Below are positions 9,723 to 19,671 of a stretch of DNA of 64,000 bases, piece after piece. The first letter of the stretch is position 1. Every line of letters begins with the position of its first letter. Made by a program: the position numbers and the translations under genes. Origin of the DNA: Bacillus sp. ISL-41 (GTDB lineage: Bacteria > Bacillota > Bacilli > Bacillales > Cytobacillaceae); assembly GCF_018613235.1 (NCBI RefSeq), contig NZ_JAGGQP010000023.1, positions 1-64,000 on the forward strand. The letters are read 5' to 3'. The notes under the pieces were generated by a model that did not search any database, was not told the DNA's origin, and saw only the letters and a program-made list of their open reading frames with translations.

Positions 9723-10628
9723 ATGAAGGTTTTAATAACTGGAGGTGCTGGTTTTATTGGCTCACATATTGCAGATTCACTGGCGGACAAACGCTGTGAA
9801 ACAGTAGTAGTGGATAATCTTTCTTCAGGAAAAAAGGACTTTCTGCATCCAGGGGCCGCCTTTTATTCATTGAATATACTGGATGACGGTTTAGGGTCTA
9901 TTTTTGAAAAGGAAAGGCCGGATGCAGTCATCCATCTTGCAGCACAGATCAGTGTCCAGAAATCAACCGGAAACTCCGGTCTGGACGCTGAGACCAATAT
10001 TTTGGGCACGCTAAAAATATTGGAACTATGTAAAAAACATCATTGTAAATTGATTTATTCATCGTCGGCCGCAGTGTATGGAAACCCCGTCTATTTGCCT
10101 GTGGATGAACGCCACCCTGTTCAACCTCTATCAAACTATGGCATTTCGAAATACACGCCGGAAATGTACATCTCCCTTTATTCCCAGCAATATGATGTGG
10201 ATTATACAATCCTGCGCTATGCGAATGTGTATGGAGCCAGACAGGATGCAGAGGGAGAAGGAGGTGTCGTTTCGATTTTCATAAAAAAAATGATCAATAA
10301 TGAACCGCCAGTAATCTTTGGAAATGGTGAACAAACAAGGGACTTTATTTATGTAGAAGACGTTGCTGCAGCGAATCTTGCTGCCTTGAAAAAGGATTGC
10401 CGCGGTGTTTTCAATATTAGCAGCAATCACGAAATGACCATTAACTCGCTCGTGGAAGAAATCAATGCATTACTGAATACGAAGCTGGCACCCATTCATA
10501 AAAAATTCCGGACCGGCGATATTCTCCATAGCTGCCTAAATAATCAATTGGCCAAAAAGAAACTGGGGTGGGAACCTAAGTTTTCTTTGAAAGAGGGATT
10601 GAAGAAGACAATTGACAGCTGGAAGTGA
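9723..10628 (+). CDS. NAD-dependent UDP-sugar 4-epimerase (GalE-like)
   Basis: An extended short-chain dehydrogenase. GGAGFIGSH binds NAD, the YxxxK catalytic pair is in SNYGISKYTPE, and VVDNLSSGKK follows the first alpha/beta unit as in UDP-glucose/UDP-GlcNAc 4-epimerases. Length 301 aa. ATG 9723 sits behind AGGAGGG; the TTG 21 bases upstream would include the RBS. It probably supplies an epimerised UDP-hexose(NAc) to the neighbouring glycosyltransferases. A dTDP- or other nucleotide-sugar substrate cannot be excluded. Confidence 0.85.
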   Translation: MKVLITGGAGFIGSHIADSLADKRCETVVVDNLSSGKKDFLHPGAAFYSLNILDDGLGSIFEKERPDAVIHLAAQISVQKSTGNSGLDAETNILGTLKILELCKKHHCKLIYSSSAAVYGNPVYLPVDERHPVQPLSNYGISKYTPEMYISLYSQQYDVDYTILRYANVYGARQDAEGEGGVVSIFIKKMINNEPPVIFGNGEQTRDFIYVEDVAAANLAALKKDCRGVFNISSNHEMTINSLVEEINALLNTKLAPIHKKFRTGDILHSCLNNQLAKKKLGWEPKFSLKEGLKKTIDSWK

Positions 10629-10660
10629 TTCGTTATGATATGTAATTTATTCGGAATGAA

Positions 10661-10698
10661 AAAGAAGTAAGGGGGCAGCCTTACTTCTTTTCCTTTTT
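10661..10698. terminator. Bidirectional terminator
   Basis: AAAGAAGTAAG/CTTACTTCTTT stem with T-rich DNA on the plus side and A-rich DNA on the other. It overlaps the stop of the convergent GT2 gene. Confidence 0.8.
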
Positions 10699-11778
10699 AC
10701 TCTTCAAAAAATCGCTGAAAAATTTTTCGTTGAATAAAATCTGCTCGTCATGGGGGCGGTATTTTTTCGCCATTTTATTATGCTTTATAGATTTTTGGAC
10801 ATTTCCCAGTTCCCAATGGCACACGCAAAGCTGAAGATTCGGATACCAGGTTGAATATGCCTCGTTCTGGAAGCCGGCTGTGTCTTTATTTATTTGTGTG
10901 GCGGCAGTATACCAAAAAATTGCTGTTTGATAATTCTGTTTGGCCTTGAAAATATCTCCGATCCGGCAGCACGGTTCAGGCCGGGGTGCATCGAAAGACA
11001 GCGACTTCAGCAAAGCTTCCATTTCTTCGTCCTTTTCGCCTATATGGGCATGGCAATCAGCCAGATTCATACACGCTCTTATGTTATCCTCCACCCAGCC
11101 TTTTTTGCCTCCAAGGAACTCGTTGTAATAAATGATCGCTTTTTCATATTGCCTATGATCACGCAGCTCATTAGCATAATAGTACAGATCCCTTGGTGAA
11201 AAGTCCTCGCCTCTTTTAATCCGCTTTTCATATATTCTTAAATTCCTGTCAGATGATTGGCCAGTCGATTGTTTTTCATCCTTTTTATGCTCTATTGATA
11301 TATCAGAGGATAAAATATTGCCGCTTACTTCAAGATATTCATGTACAGGTCCTATCCACTTGAAATTCTTATTCCTCTTCACCAGACGGTTCCTTCTGTA
11401 GTGGAAAGTCGGGTTCCCATATTCATCCCTGAGGATGACATATTTCATGGAGACAGCATCCACATCCGGATTCAGTTTTGCTTTCAGCTTTTTGAATTTT
11501 TGCTGGTCGTCCGGCAGCAAAATGTCATCAGCATCGAGCCAAAGGATATAATCCATCGTGGCATTGCTAAAGGCAAAGTTCCGGGCTGCGGAAAAGTCGT
11601 CAATCCATTCAAAATCGAGCACTTTATGAGTGTACTGCCTGGCTATTTCCTTCGTCCTGTCAGTTGACCCGGTATCGACAATGACGATTTCATCACAGAT
11701 TTCCTGTACACTTTTGAGGCAGTTCTCCAATACTTCTTCTTCATTTTTAACAATCATGCATAGACTGATGGTGGCCAT
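10681..11778 (-). CDS. GT2-family glycosyltransferase with TPR tail
   Basis: The N-terminal GT-A domain starts ISLCMIVKNEEEVLENCL and has VDTGSTDRT and the metal-binding LDADDIL. Residues ~200-350 form TPR-like repeats (QYEKAIIYYNEFLGG). This architecture occurs in enzymes that put sugars on peptides or proteins, although lipid-linked acceptors are also possible. AGGAGGG precedes the ATG. It belongs to the glycan cluster by position and converges with the epimerase gene. Confidence 0.85.
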   Translation of the reverse strand: MATISLCMIVKNEEEVLENCLKSVQEICDEIVIVDTGSTDRTKEIARQYTHKVLDFEWIDDFSAARNFAFSNATMDYILWLDADDILLPDDQQKFKKLKAKLNPDVDAVSMKYVILRDEYGNPTFHYRRNRLVKRNKNFKWIGPVHEYLEVSGNILSSDISIEHKKDEKQSTGQSSDRNLRIYEKRIKRGEDFSPRDLYYYANELRDHRQYEKAIIYYNEFLGGKKGWVEDNIRACMNLADCHAHIGEKDEEMEALLKSLSFDAPRPEPCCRIGDIFKAKQNYQTAIFWYTAATQINKDTAGFQNEAYSTWYPNLQLCVCHWELGNVQKSIKHNKMAKKYRPHDEQILFNEKFFSDFLKSKKEKK

Positions 11779-11957
11779 TATTGTCCCTCCTGTAAAAGAG
11801 TTTCTTCACATTTTATGTAAAGGGTTGAATATGTGAAACCCGTTCGAATGCGGATGTGGGATATTGGTGTCCAGGCAATGCTTTATTTTAACTAGCCTCG
11901 TGGAATGCTATTTGTTGTACAGTAAGTGAGAAGTTAAAATTACCATTTACGATCAGT

Positions 11958-11987
11958 TTGATAAAAAGTGCTAAAGCATGGTATAAG
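11958..11987 (+). promoter_or_regulatory. Candidate sigma-A promoter of the dus gene
   Basis: TTGATA and TATAAG separated by 18 bp, about 85 bp before the dihydrouridine synthase start. It is the best-matching hexamer pair in the 295-bp gap 11779-12073; nothing else was seen there. Confidence 0.45.
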
Positions 11988-12073
11988 TGTAAATGGAGCA
12001 GGTGTATTCTGCTTTTTAATTTTGGGATACGGGGTTTGGCCTGATATCCCATGATGAGAGGGATTGAACGATT

Positions 12074-13057
12074 ATGAAAGAAAATTTCTGGCGTGATTTA
12101 CCACGGCCATTTTTTATATTGGCACCAATGGAAGAAGTGACAGATGTTGTTTTTCGTCATGTTGTAAGTGAAGCGGCGAGACCGGATGTGTTTTTTACAG
12201 AGTTTACAAACAGTGAGAGCTATTGTCACCCGGATGGGATCAAGAGTGTACGCGGACGTTTGACTTTTACAGAGGATGAACAGCCAATTGTCGCTCATAT
12301 ATGGGGGGACAAGCCTGAAAACTTCCGCCAGATGAGTATTGGCATGGCGGAAATGGGCTTTAAGGGTCTGGATATCAATATGGGCTGTCCGGTACCCAAT
12401 GTGGTGCAGAACGGGAAAGGAAGCGGCCTGATCCGTCGTCCGGACGTTGCAGCAGAATTAATCCAGGCAGCAAAAGCAGGAGGATTGCCTGTAAGTGTAA
12501 AAACAAGGCTTGGCTTCACGGAAGTAGATGAATGGCAGAGCTGGCTGAAACACATATTGGAACAAGACATTGTCAATCTGTCCATTCATCTGCGTACAAG
12601 GGATGAAATGAGCAAAGTAGATGCGCATTGGGAGCTGATTCCGGAGATCAAGAAACTTCGTGACGAAGTGGCACCAGATACACTTTTGACAATCAATGGG
12701 GATATCCCTGACCGTCAGACCGGCTTGGAGTTGGTTGAGCAATATGGTGTAGATGGAGTTATGATTGGCCGAGGCATTTTCCATAATCCATTTGCCTTTG
12801 AAAAGGAACAGAAACAACATAGCAGTGAGGAATTGCTTGACCTCTTAAGACTGCATATGGAACTCCATGATAAATATTCACATTTAGAGCTGCGGCCGTT
12901 CACGGCTCTTCATCGCTTTTTCAAAATCTATGTTAAAGGTTTCCACGGGGCGAGTACATTAAGAAATCAATTAATGAACACAAAGTCAACGGATGAAGTG
13001 CGTGACTTGCTTGATCAATTTGCTTCTAAGAATTCTAATGGTATGGGTGAACAGTAA
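12074..13057 (+). CDS. tRNA-dihydrouridine synthase
   Basis: An FMN-dependent TIM-barrel enzyme reducing uridines to dihydrouridine in t[14 protein letters not shown] begins the barrel, [11 protein letters not shown] carries the catalytic cysteine near residue 105, and KTRLGF, NGDI and [11 protein letters not shown] bind flavin phosphate. 327 aa fits the Dus family. The first strand reads APMEEVTD rather than the usual APMAGVTD. It appears monocistronic, with a terminator on its 3' side and a likely promoter upstream. Confidence 0.9.
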   Translation: MKENFWRDLPRPFFILAPMEEVTDVVFRHVVSEAARPDVFFTEFTNSESYCHPDGIKSVRGRLTFTEDEQPIVAHIWGDKPENFRQMSIGMAEMGFKGLDINMGCPVPNVVQNGKGSGLIRRPDVAAELIQAAKAGGLPVSVKTRLGFTEVDEWQSWLKHILEQDIVNLSIHLRTRDEMSKVDAHWELIPEIKKLRDEVAPDTLLTINGDIPDRQTGLELVEQYGVDGVMIGRGIFHNPFAFEKEQKQHSSEELLDLLRLHMELHDKYSHLELRPFTALHRFFKIYVKGFHGASTLRNQLMNTKSTDEVRDLLDQFASKNSNGMGEQ

Positions 13058-13083
13058 AAGATATTGTGGAAGCTATAAAGATC

Positions 13084-13114
13084 GAGGCCTCTATTCTGGA
13101 GGCCTCTATTTTTT
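13084..13114 (+). terminator. Terminator of the dus gene
   Basis: Two GAGGCCTC arms separated by 7 nt, followed by TATTTTTT. Confidence 0.8.
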
Positions 13115-13339
13115 GTGAACGGAAGTTCCTTAATCATGGTCCGCTCCTAAATTGGTAATCCAAAATGCCTGAGTCAATGAAGGAAATTAGAAGGACAAGG
13201 AGTCTGCCCGATATCCTGGAATTAGGCTATTTTATCCAGATTTTTAATTTATTCAAATAATTCTAATTATTCATGATATTTCGTTTCTGGAAATATATAA
13301 TTAACCCATCCAATGGAAATTGATGGGAGGAATGGTATT

Positions 13340-15013
13340 TTGAAGAAGAAGTTTATTTTACCCGTGGTTCTGTCGTCGGCAATGTTGGTAGGTTCTATCC
13401 CGGTTAGCAGTGTGTTCGCGCAGCCAGCTGATTCAAGTCAGGCTGGCAGTGGACAAGCTTTCAAGGAATGGAATGAGAAAGCAAGTGTTCCTTTGTTCGT
13501 CAAGGAGCGATTCTCTGAGAAGTTCATTTCCAGCACAGCTTCTAATGCGTTAAATTATCTGAAGAAAAACCAAGACAAAACTGGAATTCCTCACCCTGAT
13601 CAAAACCTCAAGGTAAAGAGCACTGAAAAAGATCAACTAGGCATGACTCACGTTCGCTTTAATCAATCTGTAAATGGTATAAATGTTGAAGGCGCCGAGG
13701 TTATTGTTCATTTTAATAATAATAATGAAATCGTGTCTGTCAACGGAAGAACCAATCAGACCATTACAGCAGATTCAGTCGACACAAATGCGTCATTAAG
13801 CAGCGATGAAGCTTTGAGCGCGGCTTTGGCTTCTGTCAATGCACCAGAAGAGTTGATATACGAACCAACTTCTGAGCTTGTTGTCCTGCCTTTTGAGGGT
13901 AAGAATTATACAGCTTATAAAGTGAATGTCAACTTCATGGGAGATGAGCCTGGCAACTGGTTCGTTTTTGTAGATGCAAAAACGGGAGAGGTAATTGATC
14001 AGTACAATGGCTTAATGCATGCTGATGAGCAAACGCAGAAAGGTGCAGGGAAAGGTGTACATGGCGACCACAGGGAGCTCCATATCACGCAGGTAAAAGA
14101 TCCTAATGCCGGAACTAAATTTGCGTTGGCGGATTACTCTCATGAGAATCTTGGGGGCATCGTAACCTATGATGCTAAAAATGATAACACCTCTAGTAAC
14201 GATACGGTGTATGTGGGGAACTCGGCATCGTTTATCAGCGATTATGATCGAGCGGCTGTCGATGCACACTATAATTCCGAAAAAGTTTATAATTATTTCC
14301 TGAATGAACATGGCCGAAATTCTCTTGATGGGAATGGGATGGCGATCATTTCTAAAGTTCACTATGGAAACAATTACAACAATGCTTCCTGGAATGGACG
14401 CTGGATGACCTATGGCGATGGTGACGGGAAGTTCATGATTTCCTTATCAGCTGGCCTCGATGTTGCAGCTCATGAGATGACACATGGTGTAATCTCTCAT
14501 TCTGCAAAATTGGTTTATCGAAATCAATCAGGAGCACTAAACGAATCATTTGCCGATGTATTTGGTGCCCTGGTTGACGACAGCGATTGGGAAATGGGCG
14601 AGGATATTATGGCACCGGAGGCTAAGGCTAACGGTTCAACCGTATTGCGCAGCTTAAGCAATCCAAATGGGGTTATCGTCAGCAATGAGCAAAGAAGAGC
14701 ATACAGTACAAATGGCGGAGTCTATCCAGACCACATGGACGAGTTTTATCATATGCCAACTTCGGTAGATGGGGGCGGTGTCCATGTTAATTCATCGATT
14801 ACAAACCATGCCGCATACTTGATCGCTCAAGACCTTGGAAGAGAAAAATTAGGAAAGATCTATTATCGCGCTTTAACGGTTTACTTAACTTCCAATTCCG
14901 ATTTCAGCGATGCACGACAGGCGATTGTCCAGTCAGCCATTGATCTTTATGGCGAAGGCAGCGAGGAAGAGGCAGCCGTTCATTCAGGATTCGATGCGGT
15001 CGGAATTTATTAA
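13340..15013 (+). CDS. Secreted neutral metalloprotease (M4, bacillolysin type)
   Basis: A thermolysin-family zinc endopeptidase made as a prepro-protein. Residues 1-30 are a Sec signal peptide (KKKFILPVVLSSAMLVGS, cleavage near VFAQ). Residues ~35-240 are the FTP/PepSY propeptide. The catalytic domain follows with AAHEMTHGVI (zinc histidines and catalytic Glu), GALNESFADVFG (third ligand) and GGVHVNSSITNHAAYL (transition-state His). 557 aa is usual. TTG 13340 is chosen because GGGAGG lies 9 nt upstream. It is exported and degrades extracellular protein. Confidence 0.95.
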   Translation: MKKKFILPVVLSSAMLVGSIPVSSVFAQPADSSQAGSGQAFKEWNEKASVPLFVKERFSEKFISSTASNALNYLKKNQDKTGIPHPDQNLKVKSTEKDQLGMTHVRFNQSVNGINVEGAEVIVHFNNNNEIVSVNGRTNQTITADSVDTNASLSSDEALSAALASVNAPEELIYEPTSELVVLPFEGKNYTAYKVNVNFMGDEPGNWFVFVDAKTGEVIDQYNGLMHADEQTQKGAGKGVHGDHRELHITQVKDPNAGTKFALADYSHENLGGIVTYDAKNDNTSSNDTVYVGNSASFISDYDRAAVDAHYNSEKVYNYFLNEHGRNSLDGNGMAIISKVHYGNNYNNASWNGRWMTYGDGDGKFMISLSAGLDVAAHEMTHGVISHSAKLVYRNQSGALNESFADVFGALVDDSDWEMGEDIMAPEAKANGSTVLRSLSNPNGVIVSNEQRRAYSTNGGVYPDHMDEFYHMPTSVDGGGVHVNSSITNHAAYLIAQDLGREKLGKIYYRALTVYLTSNSDFSDARQAIVQSAIDLYGEGSEEEAAVHSGFDAVGIY

Positions 15014-15033
15014 TCAATATAAATGGTAATTTG

Positions 15034-15067
15034 AAATCCCTCAGGCTATGAGTTTGAGGGATTTTTA
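15034..15067 (+). terminator. Terminator of the protease gene
   Basis: AAATCCCTCA/TGAGGGATTT stem followed by a short T run. Confidence 0.8.
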
Positions 15068-15219
15068 ATAGGTCTAACCAGCATCTCTTGTGACTAAACG
15101 CATGTGGAGGCTGTTGCCAAAATAGTACTTTGCATAAAATTAGTAAGTCTTATTCGTTGGTGGATGAGGCCTTTTTTTTGCAAAAAAAAGAAAGATGGTT
15201 GAAATTTTGGTTTACTAAA

Positions 15220-15403
15220 GGCCCTGTTAAAGACCAATGTTGTTTTAAAGCCTGTTGATTGTAGTGGAAGGCGCGTAGACTCCTGCGGGAGGAGCAAGTC
15301 ATGGGGAGACCCCGCAGGCGCATAAGCGCCGAGGAGGCTCCCCGACTGCCCGCGGAAAGCGAAGCGCCTGGAACGCAAATCAACAGCCTGGTTTAACAGA
15401 GCC
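15220..15403 (+). repeat. 184-bp dispersed palindromic element, copy 2
   Basis: Ends in GGCCCTGTTAAA and TTTAACAGAGCC, imperfect terminal inverted repeats. The interior holds the GC-rich CTCCTGCGGGAGGAGC and GAGGAGGCTCCCCGA hairpins. It matches copy 1 (843-1026) in inverse orientation and exact length. Similar short intergenic elements are familiar in Bacillaceae genomes. Two overlapping minus-strand ORFs here (15094-15383) are artefacts of the repeat. Confidence 0.8.
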
Positions 15404-15501
15404 TTATTAAAAAAGGGGTCTTTACTGGGTAGAATTATCTATTAACAGGTAAATACAATTCGATGTATTATTAACTGAGTATTTAGATAGTTAAGACTTT
15501 T

Positions 15502-15533
15502 AGTATATTAGAAGTTTTATATTGTAATATACT
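15502..15533 (+). promoter_or_regulatory. Inverted repeat overlapping the sstT promoter
   Basis: Perfect 8-bp arms AGTATATT (15502) and AATATACT (ending 15533). The right arm overlaps the -35 box of the candidate promoter, as expected for a repressor operator. The regulator is unknown. Confidence 0.4.
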
Positions 15534-15550
15534 AATTTAGCGTCTATAAT
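15522..15550 (+). promoter_or_regulatory. Sigma-A promoter of sstT
   Basis: TTGTAA and TATAAT with a 17-bp spacer, giving a leader of about 140 nt before sstT. Confidence 0.65.
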
Positions 15551-15695
15551 ACACGAAACAAGGACATTTGTGTTTTTCCAGAGGACAACTATTATTCGAT
15601 ATTTATCCTAATAGTCAACTATCAATTTTGTGCCTCTTGAAAATCAAATGTGGAAAAGTAGGATGGCAGAGAGATTGCATGAGGGGGAAAAGACG

Positions 15696-16934
15696 ATGAA
15701 AGATTTACTGAGGAAGTGGAATCAAGTAAGCCTGGTAAAACAGATTATCGCAGGATTGATCATCGGCGTGGTCTTGGCATTAACAATTCCGGAGCTTGCA
15801 AAGCCGGTTGCTATTTTAGGGTCTTTGTTTGTAGGTGCCCTGAAAGCAGTTGCTCCTGTATTAGTATTATTTTTGGTAATGTCGGCGATTGTCCAGCACA
15901 AACGCGGGCATAAAACAAACATGAAGACGATCATTTCTTTATATCTTTTAGGTACATTTGCAGCCGGACTTATTGCCGTTATTGCTAGTTTTATGTTCCC
16001 GGTGAGCTTGAAGCTTACAGTTGGCGCTGAGGGCATGACGCCTCCTGGAAGTGTGGTGGAGGTCCTCAAGACCCTATTGCTCAACATTGTTGATAACCCG
16101 GTTAACGCAATTATGAATGCTAATTATATCGGTATTTTGGCCTGGGCAACCCTGATCGGTTTCGCTCTAAAGAGTGCAGCTGATTCAACAAAAACTGTGA
16201 TTGGAAATTTGGCCGATGCCATGTCCAAAATCGTTGCCTGGGTGATTAAATTCGCGCCGCTTGGAATCATGGGTCTTGTGTTCGAATCGATTACGACAAA
16301 TGGTTTAAGTTCTTTGCTCGGCTATGGGAAATTGCTTGCCGTCCTGATTGGCTGCATGCTTGTAGTGGCGCTTGTTGTCAATCCGTTCATCGTGTTTACA
16401 TTAATCAGGCAAAATCCATATCCGCTTGTATTTAAATGTTTAAAAGAAAGTGGCATTACTGCCTTCTTTACACGCAGTTCCGCTTCAAATATCCCAGTGA
16501 ATATTAAAATATGCGAAGAATTAGGCCTTGATAAGGACTCCTATTCTGTATCCATTCCATTAGGAGCGACCATCAATATGGCTGGAGCAGCTGTGACCAT
16601 CTCGGTTATGACACTGGCTGCTGTTCATACGCTTGGCATTCAAGTGGATCTGCCGACTGCTGTCATTCTAAGTGTTTTGGCTGCAGTCAGTGCTGCCGGC
16701 GCTTCAGGTGTAGCTGGCGGTTCCCTGTTGCTGATCCCGCTCGCATCCAGCTTGTTCGGCATCCCGAATGATGTCGCCATGCAAGTGGTCGCAGTAGGAT
16801 TCATCATTGGTGTTCTACAAGATTCCTTTGAAACAGCCCTTAATTCATCCACAGACGTCCTGTTCACCGCCGCTGTCGAATTCAAGAAATGGCGTCATGA
16901 AGGCAAAGTGATTGAAATTAAAAAGGCGTCTTAA
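15696..16934 (+). CDS. sstT: Serine/threonine:Na+ symporter SstT
   Basis: A dicarboxylate/amino acid:cation symporter family carrier that imports serine and threonine with sodium. It is a multi-pass membrane protein with the family's hallmarks: a serine-rich re-entrant loop [13 protein letters not shown] (residues ~260-272) and the NMAGAAV unwound helix. [18 protein letters not shown] and the [14 protein letters not shown] end are SstT-like. ATG 15696 follows GAGGGGG by 8 nt; an upstream in-frame GTG at 15630 has no site. 412 aa matches SstT. Monocistronic. Confidence 0.9.
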   Translation: MKDLLRKWNQVSLVKQIIAGLIIGVVLALTIPELAKPVAILGSLFVGALKAVAPVLVLFLVMSAIVQHKRGHKTNMKTIISLYLLGTFAAGLIAVIASFMFPVSLKLTVGAEGMTPPGSVVEVLKTLLLNIVDNPVNAIMNANYIGILAWATLIGFALKSAADSTKTVIGNLADAMSKIVAWVIKFAPLGIMGLVFESITTNGLSSLLGYGKLLAVLIGCMLVVALVVNPFIVFTLIRQNPYPLVFKCLKESGITAFFTRSSASNIPVNIKICEELGLDKDSYSVSIPLGATINMAGAAVTISVMTLAAVHTLGIQVDLPTAVILSVLAAVSAAGASGVAGGSLLLIPLASSLFGIPNDVAMQVVAVGFIIGVLQDSFETALNSSTDVLFTAAVEFKKWRHEGKVIEIKKAS

Positions 16935-16960
16935 TATGACCGAAATTTAAATTTACCAGT

Positions 16961-16995
16961 AAGCAGGAACCGATTAGGTTCCTGCTTTAATTTTG
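16961..16995 (+). terminator. Terminator of sstT
   Basis: AAGCAGGAACC/GGTTCCTGCTT stem followed by TTTAATTTT. Confidence 0.85.
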
Positions 16996-17091
16996 TGCTT
17001 GCGGTCGTGCATGGCATCAAAGTTCTAATCACTGCAAAAATACATATATATGAGTGGGTTGAACAATAAACGGGCTATGTGGGGTGAATAC

Positions 17092-19149
17092 ATGGATAAA
17101 TCTTCAGGATTTGATGACTTGGAAAAAAGGAATCGGAAGAATGAACAACTTGATCAGTTCCGTGTACAAAACACTGGCGAAAAAATTACGACAAATGAAG
17201 GTCTGAAGGTCGCTAATAATGAAAATACCTTAAAAGCAGGCGACCGCGGTCCTGTGCTCATGGAGGATTTTCATTTTTTTCAGAAGCAGATGCATTTTGA
17301 CACGGAACGGATCCCGGAAAGAGTTGTTCATGCCAGAGGATTTGGCGTGCATGGGGAGTTTGAATCGTATAGATCGATGAAGAAGTTTACAAAGGCTGGT
17401 TTTTTGCAGGAGCCTGGGATTAAAACGCCTGTATTTGTGCGGTTTTCGACCGTGCAGGGCGGCAAAGGTTCCATGGATACTGCCAGGGATGTACGCGGCT
17501 TTGCAGTCAAGTTTTATACAGAGGAAGGAAATTACGATTTACTGGGACTGCAATTACCTGTATTTGTTGTTCATGATGCTTTTAAATTTGTGGATTCACA
17601 GCATGCCTTAAAGCCTGAACCGCATAATGATATGCCGACTGCTTCGGCCGCACACGATAATTTTTGGGACTTTGTGGCTAATAATCAGGAATCGGCCCAT
17701 TTTGTGATGTGGGTGATGTCTGATCGGGCGGTACCTAGAAGCTGGAGAATGATGGAGGGGTTTGGAATCAATATTTTCCGGTTTGTCAATGAACAGGGCA
17801 AAGCGCATTTTGTCAGGTTCCATTGGAAGCCTGTCCTGGGTGTCCATTCCTTCCTCAACGAGGAGTCGCTGATTATTGGGGGAATCGATCCAGATTACCA
17901 TAGAAGGGATTTAAGGGAAGCAATCGAGCGTGGTGCTTACCCGGTATACGAACTGGGCGTACAGATGATTCCCGAGGAAGATGAGCATAAGTTTGATTTT
18001 GATGTGATTGATCCTACGAAGATTTGGCCTGAGGAACTGGTGCCTGTTGAATTAATCGGCAAAATGACCCTGAATCGCAATGTCGATAATTTTTTTGCCG
18101 AAACAGAGCAAGCTGCATTTGATGTAACCAATCTTGTTCCGGGAATCAACTTTAGCAATGATCCGATTTTACAGGGAAGGACATTCACTTATAAAATTAC
18201 CCAGCAACACAGGCTGGGAGGATCCAATTACCCGGATTTGCCGATTAACAAATCTCTATGCCCTTTTCATAATAACCAACGGGACAGCTATAGCCGATAC
18301 CGAATTGATGTTGATCAAGTAAACTATTACAAAAACTCTATAGCCAATAATACACCTGGCCCGACTCCTCCAGAACAAGGAGGATTTGTCCATTATCCTG
18401 AGCATGTGGAAGGACCGAAGATTAAGGCCAGCAGCGAATCTTTCAAGGATTATTTTTCGCATGCGAGGCTATTTTGGAACAGTATGTCTGGAGTTGAGAA
18501 ACAGCATATTATTGATGCATTCAGTTTTGAACTCGCTAAAGTCAAACGGGAATCTGTTCGCCAGCAGGTAGTCGATATGTTTGTGAACGTCGATAGGGAA
18601 ATGGCTGCCATCATTGCCGACAATGTGGGTGTGAACCCGCCAGCCGGCCAGAATGTTCCCGTCACAGCTTCTTCCCCGGCAGTAAGCCAGGAGAATACAC
18701 CGCATTATCCTCATACATTAAAAACAGGCGTACTGATTGGAAATGGGTTTAACGGCCAAGAGGTGAAGAATGCAATTGAATCGCTGAAACAGCACGGTGT
18801 TTTCGTTGAAACGATCAGTGAAAAGCTTGGAACAGTTACCGGAGCAGATGGAACAAAAATAAAAATTGATCAGATATTTGTCTCCACTCACCACGTTCTG
18901 TATGACTCCATTTATGTAGTCGGCGGGCACACTGGAAATCAGCCGGCCTTCAATTCAAATGTTGCTGAGTATATTAATGGCACTTACAAATATTTTAAGC
19001 CAATCGGTGTTGCAGCCACTGGACAGTCTTATTTCCAGCCCTCTGAATATAATAATCTGGCCGGAGTGGTGTTTGCTTCAGGAAACCAAAACTTTGAAAA
19101 TGAATTCTTATCTGCTATCACTGCCCGGCGTTTCTGGAATAGAAAGTAA
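17092..19149 (+). CDS. katE: Large-subunit (clade 2) monofunctional catalase, HPII type
   Basis: A 685-aa haem catalase like KatE/HPII. The N-terminal arm leads to the distal histidine in RVVHARGFGVHG. RFSTVQGGKGS is the usual haem-side loop, and the proximal Arg/Tyr lie in RTFTY near residue 360. A C-terminal flavodoxin/DJ-1-like domain follows from residue ~545 (LKTGVLIGNGFNG). It should convert hydrogen peroxide to water and oxygen. Oddity: where relatives read GNN(T/I)PVFF, this protein reads GLQLPVFV, so the conserved distal asparagine is absent. ATG 17092 has GGGGTG 6 nt upstream. Activity may therefore be altered; family membership is certain. Confidence 0.88.
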   Translation: MDKSSGFDDLEKRNRKNEQLDQFRVQNTGEKITTNEGLKVANNENTLKAGDRGPVLMEDFHFFQKQMHFDTERIPERVVHARGFGVHGEFESYRSMKKFTKAGFLQEPGIKTPVFVRFSTVQGGKGSMDTARDVRGFAVKFYTEEGNYDLLGLQLPVFVVHDAFKFVDSQHALKPEPHNDMPTASAAHDNFWDFVANNQESAHFVMWVMSDRAVPRSWRMMEGFGINIFRFVNEQGKAHFVRFHWKPVLGVHSFLNEESLIIGGIDPDYHRRDLREAIERGAYPVYELGVQMIPEEDEHKFDFDVIDPTKIWPEELVPVELIGKMTLNRNVDNFFAETEQAAFDVTNLVPGINFSNDPILQGRTFTYKITQQHRLGGSNYPDLPINKSLCPFHNNQRDSYSRYRIDVDQVNYYKNSIANNTPGPTPPEQGGFVHYPEHVEGPKIKASSESFKDYFSHARLFWNSMSGVEKQHIIDAFSFELAKVKRESVRQQVVDMFVNVDREMAAIIADNVGVNPPAGQNVPVTASSPAVSQENTPHYPHTLKTGVLIGNGFNGQEVKNAIESLKQHGVFVETISEKLGTVTGADGTKIKIDQIFVSTHHVLYDSIYVVGGHTGNQPAFNSNVAEYINGTYKYFKPIGVAATGQSYFQPSEYNNLAGVVFASGNQNFENEFLSAITARRFWNRK

Positions 19150-19162
19150 GTTAATATTCTGA

Positions 19163-19197
19163 GAGTGACCATCCAGTTATGGGGTCACTCCTTTTTT
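19163..19197 (+). terminator. Terminator of the large catalase gene
   Basis: GAGTGACC/GGTCACTC stem followed by TTTTTT. Confidence 0.85.
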
Positions 19198-19671
19198 CGT
19201 TGATTCTTATTGTTGTAGAAGTACTCTAGAGTATAAGTAAGAGGCAAATTATATGATGCCAGGACCTTTTGTATGGAGCTAGAACTTCAGGCAACAAATT
19301 TATTGGGGGCGCTTTCCTATGATTAGAGTAGTGAGCGTTCACATAATTGTCGATAAGTTCTAATAAAGCTTAATTTAATAGATACGTAATATGGTATTAT
19401 TTTTTCAGCAGGTAACCAGCATAATGAAACTTCTCAAATCCTCTCGTATCCCGCTCTCAATTGTTTCTCCATTCAAACAATGATTCCTATATTAATACAT
19501 GCAAATCTATTATAAGTTCCTCATTATTAAAACCTCGTATCTCCTGTAAAATTTTTCATATTATTTCTAAAATTTTTATTCAAGCGTGAAAGGAGTGGTA
19601 TCCATGTGAACTTAACGAAGCTTCCAGCGTTTATATAACGTTGCAATTTCAATTTTGAAGGAGGAATATTA
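19198..19671. other. AT-rich gap without a recognised gene
   Basis: I see a 12-bp palindrome (TACTCTAGAGTA, 19222-19233) and an AAAGGAG site followed by a start-stop ATGTGA at 19604-19609; an overlapping GTG opens an 11-codon frame to 19638. There is no convincing promoter or PerR box. It may hold the promoter and leader of the 19672 gene. Confidence 0.4.

Noticed and set aside
15094-15383. Two overlapping minus-strand ORFs
   Set aside because: Both fall on the second copy of the 184-bp repeat and the AT-rich flank, without RBS or protein-like features.
17000-17091. Sigma-B promoter before the large catalase
   Set aside because: GTT- and GGG-type elements are present but their spacing is too short for a sigma-B promoter.
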